Shown in pieces: positions 19,199 through 29,298 of a stretch of 64,000 nt of DNA. How positions within the stretch are numbered: position 1 is the stretch's first letter; each line of letters opens with the position of its first letter. The DNA lies in assembly GCF_022376835.1 (NCBI RefSeq), contig NZ_CP084606.1:248001-312000 (forward strand), written 5' to 3'. The notes below the pieces were generated by a model, which was not told where the DNA came from, made no database searches, and was given only the letters and a program-made list of their open reading frames with translations. The stretch comes from Brucepastera parasyntrophica (GTDB taxonomy: Bacteria; Spirochaetota; Spirochaetia; Treponematales; Treponemataceae). The position numbers and the translations under genes were made by a program.

Positions 19199-20163
19199 TT
19201 GAAATAAAATTTCTCATCAGGCAGGACACTGCCGATTGATTCGGGAGCGTACTCCAGAAAAACTGACAGCAATTGCTCAATCGATGTCCTGGCCTCAAAA
19301 GCCGGAATAAAAACAAAGTTACAGTCAGGAATTGCCTTCGCGGCAATTTCAGCTTTTAATCCGAGGCCCTTTGCTTCTGCAAGCCGTCCTGCTTCAGCAG
19401 GATGTGCGATGGTCCACTGTATTGAATCCTGGTATGCTTCGAGAAACTGCCTGACCGTTTCCGGGTGTTTTTCGGCATACTCACTACGGATTACACAGAG
19501 GGTCATGGGAAAATCATCTCCAAACCCATCTCGCTGCCAGTAATCCCTGAGGACAATGGCCCGTCTGACGGACGGGTCCGCAGAAACCGCTACTGTCGCA
19601 AAGGGCTCCGGTACTACGGCATAGGAAATTCTTCCGCTGAGAAGCGCGGCAGCAATTTCCGGGTTTGGAATTGAAAAGTCAAGCTTCACCTTATCCGACA
19701 GGTTTTCCTGCTGCAGCAGGGTTCTGAAAACATATTCCGGAGTAGCCCCCTGCCCCGCTATAACTACCGTTTTGCCGGCAAGATCAGAAAGGGAGGAAAT
19801 TCCTGTATCCCTGGTGATCAATGAAAGCATACTGTTTCCTGTAACGGCCCCTGCTGTTATTGAGTTCTTATTCAGATTGTACACCTTTGCCGCTACATTC
19901 GGAGGGAGGATGCCGATATCGATATCCCTGTTCAGGAGTTTGGGCAGCAGGACATCAACTGAGATAACAATTTCAAAGGATATTTCCGCGCTGAGTTCAG
20001 GAGGATTTTCAATGAGATACGCCATCCCTACACCTGAGGTCCCTGTCAGGGCCGCAACTTTTAAAGCCGGGTTATTTTCAGCGGAAGAGTCTTTCTTTCC
20101 GGCGCAGAAAATTCCTGTAACAGTTACAAAAATAAAACATAAAACTACAAGTATCCGCCGCAT
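19195..20163 (-). CDS. ABC importer substrate-binding lipoprotein (NMT1/SsuA-like)
   Basis: A 322-residue lipoprotein: signal peptide with lipobox ending GIFC (Cys near residue 20) followed by a KKDSS linker. The body fits the NMT1/ThiY-like class II binding-protein fold (KLLNRDIDIGILPPNVAAKV, SLSDLAGKTVVIAGQGATPE, SGRISYAVVPEPFA). GAGG lies 6 bases before the ATG. The gene begins only about 10 bases beyond the ppdK terminator hairpin, so it depends on terminator readthrough or on a promoter buried in that hairpin region. Confidence 0.85.
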   Translation of the reverse strand: MRRILVVLCFIFVTVTGIFCAGKKDSSAENNPALKVAALTGTSGVGMAYLIENPPELSAEISFEIVISVDVLLPKLLNRDIDIGILPPNVAAKVYNLNKNSITAGAVTGNSMLSLITRDTGISSLSDLAGKTVVIAGQGATPEYVFRTLLQQENLSDKVKLDFSIPNPEIAAALLSGRISYAVVPEPFATVAVSADPSVRRAIVLRDYWQRDGFGDDFPMTLCVIRSEYAEKHPETVRQFLEAYQDSIQWTIAHPAEAGRLAEAKGLGLKAEIAAKAIPDCNFVFIPAFEARTSIEQLLSVFLEYAPESIGSVLPDEKFYFK

Positions 20164-20172
20164 ATCTACCTC

Positions 20173-20205
20173 AAAAAAAAGACACTATCCGTAATGAATA
20201 GTGTC
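20173..20205 (-). terminator. intrinsic terminator after ppdK
   Basis: On the minus strand GACACTAT, 9-base loop, ATAGTGTC, then T8. It lies directly downstream of the corrected ppdK stop and just upstream of the binding-protein gene. Confidence 0.85.
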
Positions 20206-20219
20206 TTTCAAAGTCAGAA

Positions 20220-23079
20220 TTATTTACCTGTCTTTTTGGAACCGGTCTTTGCCGGGGCTTTCTTTTAGCCGGAGACGCGGCTTTGTTTGCGGCCGGTTTT
20301 GCCGGAGCCTTTTTCGCAGGCGCGCTCTTTTTGTCGGCAGCCTTTGCCGGTGTTTTTTTACCCGCGGTCGCTGCTTTTTTCTGCGGAGCGGCCTTCGGTT
20401 TGCTTTCAAGAACTGCCTGGGCAGACGCAAGCCGCGCTATGGGAACGCGGAATGGGGACGCCGAAACATAATCCATTCCGACCTTGTAACAGAATTTCAC
20501 GGAATCCGCATCACCGCCGTGCTCGCCGCAAATACCTATTTTAAGTTTCGGATTCGCCGCGCGGCCTTTTTCGATAGCCCACTTTACCAGCATTCCCACT
20601 CCATCCTGATCAAGTGTCTGGAAGGGATCAGCCTTGAAAATGCCAGCCTTATGTTCATCAATATAATCGGGGAGGAATTTTCCTGCATCGTCACGGCTGA
20701 TTCCGAGAGTCATCTGCGTAAGATCGTTTGTTCCGAAGGAGAAAAAGTCCGCTACCCGCGCAATCTTGTCAGCAAGGATTGCTGCGCGGGGCGTTTCGAT
20801 CATTGTTCCGACCAGATATTTTAAGGTCATTCCTTTTTTGGCAATAACTTCATCAGCGGTTTTACGGGTCAAATCCTCCAGAATCTTCAATTCTTTCGCG
20901 TCAATAACCAGAGGAATCATAATTTCAGGCATTACCTTGACTCCTCTTTTCGCAACATTGCATGCCGCCGTTATAATAGCGGTTACCTGCATTTCAAGAA
21001 TTTCAGGATAGGTTATTGCAAGCCGGCAGCCGCGGTGCCCGAGCATGGGGTTAGCCTCATGCAGTTTTTCAATGCGCTGTTTTACCGTTTCAAAACTCAC
21101 ACCTGCGGCCTTTGCAAGCGCTTTTTGTCCGGCTTCATCATGCGGGACAAATTCATGGAGCGGAGGATCAATGAGACGGACTGTAACGCCATAGCCATCC
21201 ATTGCTTTGAAAATACCCTCAAAGTCTTTTGTCTGGATTGGAAGGAGTTTTTTCAGCGCAATTTTGCGGGCTTCTACGGTATCGGCAATAATCATTTGCC
21301 GGATCGCCAGGATGCGCTCTTCCGTATCAAAGAACATATGTTCGGTCCGGCATAACCCGATTCCTTCGGCGCCGAGTTTTTTTGCATACAGGGCATCATA
21401 CGGTGTGTCCGCATTTGTCCGGACCTTCATAGTACGGAATTCATCAACCCATTTCATGATGGTTTCATATGCCGCGGGAGGTTTGGGGGCAATAAGCTTC
21501 AGCTCACCCTTGTATACATTTCCGTTTGAGCCGTCAAGCGTAATATAATCGCCTTCCTTTACAGTAATACCGTTTGCGGTAAACAGTTTTTTTGCGTAAT
21601 CAACGGACATTGCTTCACAGCCGACAATACAGCATTTTCCCCAGCCGCGGGCAACGACTGCGGCGTGACTTGTTTTTCCGCCTGTTGCGGTCAGAATTCC
21701 CTGGGCCGCGTGCATTCCGCCGACATCTTCAGGACTTGTTTCCTTGCGGACAAGAATAGCGCGTTCCTTATTTGCGGCAAGCGCTTCGGCCTTTTCCGCC
21801 GAAAAGCAGACCTTTCCGGAAGCGGCTCCGGGGACCGCGTCAATTCCCTGCACAATAAAGGCCGCTTTAAGCGCGGCAGTCTGGGATTTATCAATGGCAG
21901 GATAAAAAATACCTTCGATATCAGACGCTTTTATGCGGCTTACGGCAATATCCTTTGTTATGAGTCTTTCATTAACGAGATCAACGGCGATTCTGAATGC
22001 AGCTGCGGGAGAACGTTTTCCGGTGCGGCACTGAAGCATATACAGTTTGCCCTCTTCCACCGTAAACTCAAGGTCCTGCATGTCCTTATAATGTTTTTCG
22101 AGCGTAATCCGTACATCACAGAGCTGCTTGTAAGCTTTCGGATCTTTTTTAGCAAATTCAGAAAGCTTGATCGGGGTGCGGATACCGGCGACAACATCTT
22201 CGCCCTGGGCATTGAAAAGATAATCGCCGTAGAATACATTTACACCGGTATTCGGATCGCGGGTAAAGCATACGCCCGTACCTGAAGTATTGCCTTTATT
22301 GCCGAATACCATCTGTACGATATTAACCCCGGTTCCCTTAACGCCTACGATTTTTTCTACCTTGCGGTATGTTACAGCCTTTTCGGCCATCCATGAACCG
22401 AATACGGCTCCGATGGATCCCCACAGCTGTTCGGATGGATTCTGGGGAAAATCCTTTTTGATTTCTTTTTTATACAGTTCCTTGAATTTCTTTATGAGGA
22501 GCTTCAGTTCATCTTCATTAACATCGGTATCGGCTATTTTGACATCCTTTTTTGCGTTGAGCCGCTTGCGTGTTACTGTTTCCTTTATTTCACTGAAGGC
22601 TTCATCAAATTTTTCCCGGTTAATGCCCATGGCTGTTGAGCCGTACATCATTATAAAACGGCGGTATGCGTCAAGTGCAAACCTGGGGTTTCCGGTTTTT
22701 TTGCAAGTCCTTCTACCGATTTATCTGTTAATCCGAGATTGAGAATAGTTTCCATCATTCCCGGCATTGAAACGGATGCTCCCGAGCGTACTGAAACAAG
22801 CAGAGGGTCCGCAGGATCACCGAGTTTTTTTCCGGTTACTTTTTCAAGCTTTTTAATATATTTTTCAACTTCATCTTTCAGTCCGGCAGGATATTTTTTG
22901 CCGTTTTTGTAATAAAGATCGCATACTTCAGTAGTAATGGTGAAACCGGCCGGAACGGGGAGACCTATAGAAGTCATTTCAGCAAGTCCGGCACCCTTCC
23001 CTCCCAACAGTTCCTTCATGCTTCCATTTCCTTCGGCCTCACGGTTTCCGAAGAAATATACAAATTTGGTTTTAGCCAT
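20220..23079 (-). CDS. ppdK: pyruvate, phosphate dikinase with a Lys/Ala/Pro tail (two frameshifts)
   Basis: PPDK interconverts pyruvate + ATP + Pi with PEP + AMP + PPi, a glycolytic step in many spirochaetes. ATP-grasp domain first (GGKGAGLAEM), then the swivelling domain with catalytic His in GGKTSHAAVVARG, then the PEP-binding barrel with catalytic Cys in IGICGEHGGD. Two breaks: A7 on the minus strand near 22700 should be A8 (ending KKTGNPRFALDAYRRFIMMYG), and A4 near 20265 should be A5, giving a natural end KKKAPAKTGSKKTGK and stop at 20222-20220. Corrected length is 953 residues. The last 55 or so residues are an unusual histone-H1-like tail. AGGAGG is about 13 bases before the ATG at 23079. 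Confidence 0.93.
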
Positions 23080-23148
23080 AGCTATTTCTTTTCCTCCTAA
23101 TTTTATAACCAACTAAACAATACAACAGTTTAACTTGTGCATTCTTTC

Positions 23149-24483
23149 ATGTCAACGTATACTACATATATAGTGAAAAGATCATTTTATTCTGCGATGC
23201 TGGTCTGCCTGACCTTTTTCAGCCTCTTCCTTCTGTCTCCGCCGCTTGAAAGGGATTCTTTTTCTGACAGTACCGGCGCGGAGCCTGACCACAGGGCAGC
23301 TGACGCTGTTTCAAACCTGCGCCTCACCTTTGCCGGGGATATAATGGCCCACAATGTTAATTTTGAAATGGATAATTATAATCTGATTTATGATGATGTG
23401 AGAGACCTGCTTCTTGCTGATGATCTGACCTTCGGGAATCTTGAAGTGCCTGTTACGGATGATCTTCCCATGTCCACATATCCGCGTTTCAATGTTCATA
23501 CCCCCTATGTGCAGGCCGCGCTTGACGGAGGCTTTGATGTTTTCTCCCTGGCAAATAACCACTCAAATGATAAGGGCGTAAAGGGAATAAACGGCACGCT
23601 GTCTGTTATGAAAAAACTGGGTAAGGGGGCGCACCCGTGGCGGCTGCTTTCATCACAGGCAGGACAAAACCCGCAGCAGACTTTTTTTACTGCGTATAAA
23701 AAAAACGCGCTGTATGATTTATATAACGCAGAACCTGTTCAGCACCCCCGCCTTCTGACCGCGTATTCAGGGCTGAAAACGAAAAAAGAAGAAGACATAT
23801 ATCCTGTCATGATAAAAAAAAACGGATGGAAAATCCTGTTTCTTTCCGTGACCGAAATTCTGAATGTCTATGATGAAGCAGGCCGGTATGTTTACCGTGT
23901 ATCTTCCATTGAAAGTGCGCGGCAGGCCTTTCTCGAAAAAATAACGGAAATGCGGAGAGAAAACCCCTGCGATATTTTTATTCTCGCTCTCCATTCGGAA
24001 GCGCCGGAATATATCAGGACTGTTTCTTCCGGAACAAAGGACTGGTTTATCCGGCTTGCGTCGGCAGGAATCGATATTGTCTGGGCGCATCATCCCCATG
24101 TAATGCATCCCTGGGAAACCGTTGAAATTCCCGGGCCGGACGGAACTGAGCCGAAACAGGCGCTTTTTATGTATTCCATGGGGAACTTTATTTCAGGACA
24201 AAGATTCCGCCCTGCCCGGGACGACCCCGGCCGGTACCGTGAGTATACAGGCGATGCCGCTTTGCTCAGCGTGGAATTATCAAAGAATATTCCGGCGGAA
24301 ACCGGATCCGGAAAATACAGTATTATTTCCGTTGATCCCGTGCTAATAACAAACTATGTTGACCCGGCAGAAGGAGTTGTTGTTAAACTGTTTGATAACA
24401 GCTTTATTACCGGCCTCCAGGACGTCTGGCAGAATTATTACCGTACGCGGATGTCCCTCATGAAAGATTACCTGCCGCTGTGA
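23149..24483 (+). CDS. CapA-family (poly-gamma-glutamate synthesis type) exported phosphoesterase
   Basis: PGA_cap/CapA-like protein of the calcineurin-like metallophosphatase fold. An N-terminal signal anchor (about residues 11-30) places it outside the cytoplasm. Family metal-site elements are AGDIMAHN, GNLEVPVTDD, LANNHSNDKG, HHPHVMHPWE and MYSMGNFISGQ. No capB or capC partner is nearby, so polyglutamate synthesis is not supported; the substrate is unknown. The start is uncertain: the ATG at 23149 has no clear ribosome binding site; an in-frame GTG at 23137 is possible. Divergent from ppdK and followed by a triple hairpin array. Confidence 0.8.
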   Translation: MSTYTTYIVKRSFYSAMLVCLTFFSLFLLSPPLERDSFSDSTGAEPDHRAADAVSNLRLTFAGDIMAHNVNFEMDNYNLIYDDVRDLLLADDLTFGNLEVPVTDDLPMSTYPRFNVHTPYVQAALDGGFDVFSLANNHSNDKGVKGINGTLSVMKKLGKGAHPWRLLSSQAGQNPQQTFFTAYKKNALYDLYNAEPVQHPRLLTAYSGLKTKKEEDIYPVMIKKNGWKILFLSVTEILNVYDEAGRYVYRVSSIESARQAFLEKITEMRRENPCDIFILALHSEAPEYIRTVSSGTKDWFIRLASAGIDIVWAHHPHVMHPWETVEIPGPDGTEPKQALFMYSMGNFISGQRFRPARDDPGRYREYTGDAALLSVELSKNIPAETGSGKYSIISVDPVLITNYVDPAEGVVVKLFDNSFITGLQDVWQNYYRTRMSLMKDYLPL

Positions 24484-24498
24484 CTTCCTCTCATACAG

Positions 24499-24585
24499 TT
24501 TTTTACACATACCATTGTGTAGAAAATATCAGTTTTACACATTCGCATGTGTAAAAAACAAAAACTTACACATAACAATGTGTAA
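24499..24585 (+). repeat. three tandem ACACAT/ATGTGT hairpins after the capA-like gene
   Basis: Hairpin 1: TACACA/TGTGTA with a 6-base loop (24504-24521). Hairpin 2: TTTTACACAT, loop TCGC, ATGTGTAAAA (24533-24556, perfect 10 bp). Hairpin 3: TTACACAT, loop AACA, ATGTGTAA (24566-24585). Stems are conserved and loops differ. T7 follows the third copy near 24590, so the last may terminate the capA-like transcript. The rest of the gap to the helicase start holds no gene I can support. Confidence 0.8.
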
Positions 24586-24718
24586 AGTATTTTTTTGCGC
24601 AAGGCAATAAACCTCCGTTTACCGGACCCCTTCCCCTGAAAAATGCATATTTATCAGACTTAAGCCGCGAAAGTGCAGAATATATTCGATAACCAACCGG
24701 AATATCAAATATGTCTGA

Positions 24719-24748
24719 TGGACTTTCCAGGGATATTCGGGATATATT
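24719..24748 (+). promoter_or_regulatory. possible promoter of the DEAH helicase gene
   Basis: TGGACT (24719-24724), 18-base spacer, TATATT (24743-24748). The predicted start near 24755 is 2 bases before the ATG, and no ribosome binding site is visible. The -35 match is only fair. Confidence 0.35.
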
Positions 24749-24756
24749 AATTACAG

Positions 24757-27294
24757 ATGAAACCACAGGAACTGCCGGTTTACCAGCAAAAACAGCGCAT
24801 TCTCAATATGCTTTCCCTTAATCAGGTTATTGTAGTTGAAAGCCCCACCGGTTCGGGAAAAACAACGCAATTGCCCGTTATCCTGCATGAAGCAGGATAT
24901 ACCTCAAGCGGAATTATCGGGATAACCCAGCCCAGACGTATCGCGGCCCTGTCCGTGAGTGAATTTATTTCCCGGCAGCTCGGTACGGTCATGCCCGGGC
25001 TTGTCGGCTACAAAATGAGGTTTGAGGATAAGACAGACCAGTCAACCCGGATAAAAATAATGACAGACGGCATGCTGTTACAGGAGATGAAACTTGACCC
25101 CTGGCTCAGCAAGTATTCTGTTATAATGGTCGACGAAGCCCATGAACGGAGTCTCAATATTGACTTTATTCTGGGGCTGCTCAAACGTATACTCGAAGCC
25201 CGCCATGATTTCAAGGTTATTGTTTCTTCCGCAACGATTAATACGGAACTCTTCGCGGCCTATTTTGATGACTGTCCGACAGTAAAAATTGACGCCATCA
25301 CCTACCCGGTTACTCTTATTTATGATCCTCCGGTAATTTCAGCTTCAAGCGAAACACTTGCGGCGGAAGAGGCTCTTATGGAAAAAATTGCGGCCATAAC
25401 GGGCCGGATTCTCGAAGAAAACAGGCAGGGAGACATACTGGTTTTCCTCCCCGGTGAACGGGCTATAAAAAACTGCATCGAGTATCTTTCAGGAAAAATC
25501 TGGTACCGCAGACTGTATGTTTTGCCGCTGTACGGAAGACTCAGCAAAGAAGAACAGGAGCGGGTATTTTTAAAAGCCCCGCCGGGTAAAAAGAAAATTA
25601 TTATCGCGACCAATATAGCGGAAACCTCAGTCACAATAGACGGCATAACATCAGTTATTGATTCAGGTCTGGCAAAACTCAATTATTACAATCCCCGGAC
25701 CTTTACATCGGGGCTTATCGAATCTTCAGTATCAAAAGCCTCATGCAATCAGCGGAGAGGAAGAGCCGGACGCACCGGCGAGGGAACCTGTTACCGCCTG
25801 TATGAACGGAAGGATTTTGAAACAAGACCGCTGTATACAACAGAGGAAATTTACCGGACGGACCTTTCCGAAGTTGTATTGCGGATGGCTGAACTCGGCA
25901 TCACCGACTTTGAGCAGTTCGATTTTATCTCCCCGCCGGGAAAGGAAGGCTTGCTGGGAGCGATTGATACCCTGAATCTGCTTGGAGCCCTGGCCGATGA
26001 TAATTCGCTGTCAAAAATCGGGGAAATGATGTGCCTCTTTCCGCTTTCACCCAGGCAGTCCAGGATAATTGTTGAAGCCATGCTGAATTATCCCCAGGTT
26101 ACTGAAGAAGTTCTTATTGCGGCTGCCTTTCTTTCCGCACAGAGTCCGTTTATTCTGCCGCAGGGCAAGGAAATGGATGCCCGCAGGGCGCACCACAGCT
26201 TTCGGGACGCAAACGGGGATTTTGTCTCATTTCTGCGGATATTCCGCATGTACACAATGGCCCAGAACAAGAAGAAATTCTGTGAGATTAATTATCTGGA
26301 TGAACGTGTACTGGCCGAAATTGCCAACATTAAAATCCAGTTGGAACTGATTATTTCGGACAAAGGCATCCCTGTTTTATCGGGAGGCCCCATTGAAGAT
26401 TACCTGACTGCCATAGCTGTCGGTCTGATCCAGTTTCTGTGCGCGAATGACGGAAGAGATACCTTTCACACCTTAACTGCCGAGCGTATCCAAATACATC
26501 CCGGATCGTGTATGTACAGGGAAAATCCGCAGTATATTGTTGCCGGAGAAATCGTAAAAACTTCACGCATGTATGCCATGTCGGTTTCTCCCCTTTCCAG
26601 ACACATACTTGAACGTATTGATCCGGACCTGCCCTATAAACTGAAAGGAAAAAAAGACCAGAAACACACAGCGCATGAAAACAGCCGGACTCAATCCCGG
26701 AAAACGGAAAAACGCGGAAAAATCAGGGATAATGAATATGAAATTTCGTTTGGCGGTGAAGTTTTTGAAATAATAAGAATAAAGAGCAAAAAACAGGTGC
26801 AGCTGCCTTTTAAACAATTCAAAAAAGCGCTTGCGTCCGTTGATACCGACAGTTCCTATATGACGCAGATTGCCGGCTTGCGGGGAAAAATAATAATCAA
26901 TGGATTCGGACTTCTTACCGGCGAAAAAATGTCTCTCATAATTAAAATAGCTGAAAATTTTGATCTTGAACCGGTGGAAAAGAATTCCTGGCCGCGGAAA
27001 AAGAATTTCATCCTTGAGAAAGACCCCTCCGCTCTTATTACAGAGCTGAAATGGCTTTTCCGTATTACTGTTTCAAAAGAAAAAAGCAAAGAGCTGGGTT
27101 TTATCTGCCTCTTTACCGATAAAAACGGTCAATACTGGTTCAAGAGTTCCAGAGGATTTTATACAGCTCTGAATGAGTCAATAACCAGTCTGGAATATCT
27201 TATTGATGAAACAGCGGATATTGACGACTCACTAAAAACAATTATCAGTGAAGTATACCGTAAGGCAAATCAGTTTTTTGTTGAAGATGAATAA
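24757..27294 (+). CDS. DEAH-box helicase, HrpA/HrpB-like
   Basis: An 845-residue superfamily 2 RNA helicase. Motif I SPTGSGKTTQLP (about residues 28-39), Ia TQPRRIAA, II DEAH in MVDEAHERS, III SSAT, IV-VI including QRRGRAGRTGEGTCYRLY, then a winged-helix and HA2 region and a helical C-terminus. Closest in layout to HrpA, shorter than the 1300-residue E. coli protein. HrpA acts on mRNA and stalled ribosomes in E. coli; the role here is inferred. The basic stretch KGKKDQKHTAHENSRTQSRK near residue 630 may bind RNA. The ATG directly follows an apparent promoter. Confidence 0.85.
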   Translation: MKPQELPVYQQKQRILNMLSLNQVIVVESPTGSGKTTQLPVILHEAGYTSSGIIGITQPRRIAALSVSEFISRQLGTVMPGLVGYKMRFEDKTDQSTRIKIMTDGMLLQEMKLDPWLSKYSVIMVDEAHERSLNIDFILGLLKRILEARHDFKVIVSSATINTELFAAYFDDCPTVKIDAITYPVTLIYDPPVISASSETLAAEEALMEKIAAITGRILEENRQGDILVFLPGERAIKNCIEYLSGKIWYRRLYVLPLYGRLSKEEQERVFLKAPPGKKKIIIATNIAETSVTIDGITSVIDSGLAKLNYYNPRTFTSGLIESSVSKASCNQRRGRAGRTGEGTCYRLYERKDFETRPLYTTEEIYRTDLSEVVLRMAELGITDFEQFDFISPPGKEGLLGAIDTLNLLGALADDNSLSKIGEMMCLFPLSPRQSRIIVEAMLNYPQVTEEVLIAAAFLSAQSPFILPQGKEMDARRAHHSFRDANGDFVSFLRIFRMYTMAQNKKKFCEINYLDERVLAEIANIKIQLELIISDKGIPVLSGGPIEDYLTAIAVGLIQFLCANDGRDTFHTLTAERIQIHPGSCMYRENPQYIVAGEIVKTSRMYAMSVSPLSRHILERIDPDLPYKLKGKKDQKHTAHENSRTQSRKTEKRGKIRDNEYEISFGGEVFEIIRIKSKKQVQLPFKQFKKALASVDTDSSYMTQIAGLRGKIIINGFGLLTGEKMSLIIKIAENFDLEPVEKNSWPRKKNFILEKDPSALITELKWLFRITVSKEKSKELGFICLFTDKNGQYWFKSSRGFYTALNESITSLEYLIDETADIDDSLKTIISEVYRKANQFFVEDE

Positions 27295-27345
27295 TCAGTG
27301 TTGCTAATGAAGTATAGAAAATCAGACAGGGATATGAAACTAGAA

Positions 27346-28521
27346 TCATTCTTGACTGTATCTTTTATTATACGCTTCTATTTCATATATGCATTCAGTC
27401 AAAAAAGAGTTTAAATACAAAAGCCCTTCTCCGGTGAGCGCTATGCGTCCGTCAGCTAATCGGAGGAGTTTTTTTGCTTCCCAGCGGGATAAGGTTCCGC
27501 CGATATATTGAAATACACCTGTTTTGAACCGCCTCTCAAATTCACCGCAGTCAATGCCGGCAGCAAGCCTCATGCCCATAAGCAGAAACTCAATTATTGC
27601 GGTATGGGTATCAATAGTCTCGGTTATAAAGCTTTCAGCCGGATTGCCGGACCATTTCTGTATATCTTTGCAGTTTTCAAACCGCACCGCTCCCTCAGGT
27701 GTTATTATAGTCCCGGCAGCTCCGGGGCCTGCCCCGATATACGATTCCATGTTCCAGTAAGTCAGATTATGCCTGCATTCCCTGCCCGGTTTTGCGAAAT
27801 TGGAAACCTCATACTGCCTGTAGCCGGCATTTTCAAGAATTTTACGTCCTGCAAGCCATAAATCCGCGGAACGGTCCTCGTCAGGAAGGCTCTGGTGTCC
27901 CTGTTTCGCAAGCGGTGTCCCGCTTTCAATTGTCAGAGAATACAGGGAAATATGGTCCGGATCAAATGGAAAGACAGCAGCAAAATCACTTTCAATTACA
28001 GCTTCGGTTTGAAACGGCAGTCCCGAAATAAAATCAAGAGATACCTCCCCCTTCCAAAAACGCTGAACCAGTTCCAGCGCACGGATACTGCTTTTCCGGC
28101 CTCCTCTCCTCCCGAGAGCAATAAGACTGTCGTCATTCAGGGTCTGAATTCCCAGTGACAGCCGGCTAATACCGGCTGCAGCACAGGCTTCGAGCCATTC
28201 AGCTGTAATATCTTCAGGATTCGCTTCAATCGTCCATTCAATCCCCTCATCAAGGCGGAGAACTCCATCCAGGCGTATAATCCGGCCAAGTTCCAGAATA
28301 TTATGAGGGGATAAAAGACTGGGCGTGCCGCCTCCAATATATACGGTTTTCCAGCCCTCAATGCGGAAAGAAGAACGCCGGGCATATATTTCTTTTTCCA
28401 GAGACAAAATGTAGCCGGAAAATAAAGTGCTGTCTGTTTTACCAGGGACCACCGAAAAAAAATCACAATAGTCACATTTTTTCCTGCAGAACGGAATATG
28501 AATATAAAGAGAACAAACCAT
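27346..28521 (-). CDS. hemW: HemW-like radical SAM protein (coproporphyrinogen III oxidase family)
   Basis: 391 residues. Radical SAM [4Fe-4S] motif CRKKCDYC at residues 12-19 in the context YIHIPFCRKKCDYCDF, then YIGGGTPSLL, EANPEDIT and LSLGIQTLND, the standard HemN/HemW sequence. True HemN oxidases have a longer N-terminus and an extra cysteine; the short start here fits HemW, a heme-binding chaperone, rather than an oxidase. No heme-synthesis genes are near. The gene begins 12 bases after the LepB-like gene with no clear ribosome binding site, so translation is probably coupled. Confidence 0.85.
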   Translation of the reverse strand: MVCSLYIHIPFCRKKCDYCDFFSVVPGKTDSTLFSGYILSLEKEIYARRSSFRIEGWKTVYIGGGTPSLLSPHNILELGRIIRLDGVLRLDEGIEWTIEANPEDITAEWLEACAAAGISRLSLGIQTLNDDSLIALGRRGGRKSSIRALELVQRFWKGEVSLDFISGLPFQTEAVIESDFAAVFPFDPDHISLYSLTIESGTPLAKQGHQSLPDEDRSADLWLAGRKILENAGYRQYEVSNFAKPGRECRHNLTYWNMESYIGAGPGAAGTIITPEGAVRFENCKDIQKWSGNPAESFITETIDTHTAIIEFLLMGMRLAAGIDCGEFERRFKTGVFQYIGGTLSRWEAKKLLRLADGRIALTGEGLLYLNSFLTECIYEIEAYNKRYSQE

Positions 28522-28533
28522 CCGGGATAAAAA

Positions 28534-29264
28534 TCAGGGGACGCCAAACCGCTGCGGCGGCCAGTACCGGAACAGGACCTTTCCCTGTATTCTATGGGAA
28601 GGAATAGCACCCCATATACGGGAATCACTTGCAGTTATTCTGTTATCGCATAAGACAAAATACTCATTTTCCTGCAGTGTTATTTCAGGAAAAGAAGACG
28701 CAAACGGGAGAGCGTCCGTCCATTCATCGGGCAGACGTTCCTGCTTAATGTCATATTCTTTTTCGGTAATTTCAAATTCGGTCAGATAATGGGCCGCTCC
28801 CGCAGGTTTAATGTATAAAATGAAATCATTCATATACAGCGAATCGCCCGGAAAGCCGACAAGCCTTCTAACAGTCGGCATTTCACCCCAATTGTTGTTG
28901 CTGAATGGAGAAATTCTCTGGAATGTTACAAATGAAACCAGAAAATTTGCCAGCCTGGTAATAAGCAGCGTATCGGCGGAATATGTGGAAGAAATGACCA
29001 CAAGATCCCCCGCTCAGATGATAAAAAAGGTGAAATGCCGGAGTCCGGATTTTCCTGTGTTTTGTATAAGGGAGTTGTAATAATAAACTCGCCGGAATAG
29101 ATAGTCGGCTCCATGGTTACCGAATCTACAGTATAGTTTGTTATCAGATAAGTACGCAAAACCGCGAATAAAATCATTAATACAATAAAAACGATTAATA
29201 TGGTAAACAGCACCTGACGTTTTTTCTTCTGGTCCGCATACGAATATCTTCTTTTTGTTGCCAT
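28534..29264 (-). CDS. signal peptidase I-like protein with altered catalytic dyad (frameshifted)
   Basis: LepB/S26 family. Basic N-terminus, one membrane segment (VLFTILIVFIVLMILFAVL), then box B TVDSVTMEPTI, box D TVRRLVGFPGD and box E CDNRITASDSRIWG. The family signature puts the nucleophilic Ser at the Thr of SVTM and the general-base Lys at the first Arg of RRLVG, so both catalytic residues are replaced. G5 (minus strand, near 29012) must be G6 to rejoin the two frames (SSERGDLVVISS), giving 243 residues. AGAGAGGG precedes the ATG. Either inactive, or a divergent paralogue of a true LepB elsewhere. Confidence 0.85.
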
Positions 29265-29298
29265 AACGCCCTCTCTGCGCGCCGTATTTTTTAAAAGT

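Noticed and set aside
17758-20163. The ABC importer as a recent horizontal insertion
   Set aside because: Base composition and codon use look like the flanks, and there are no repeats, integrase or tRNA end at its borders.
20171-20219. ppdK reading to a stop at 20171 (ending DFERHYSLRIVSFF)
   Set aside because: That frame translates through the terminator hairpin; one A added near 20265 gives a lysine-rich end and a stop at 20222-20220 just before it.
24499-24585. Tandem hairpins as a CRISPR array
   Set aside because: The repeats are only 18-24 bases, differ in their loops, and are separated by 10-12 bases; no cas genes are near.
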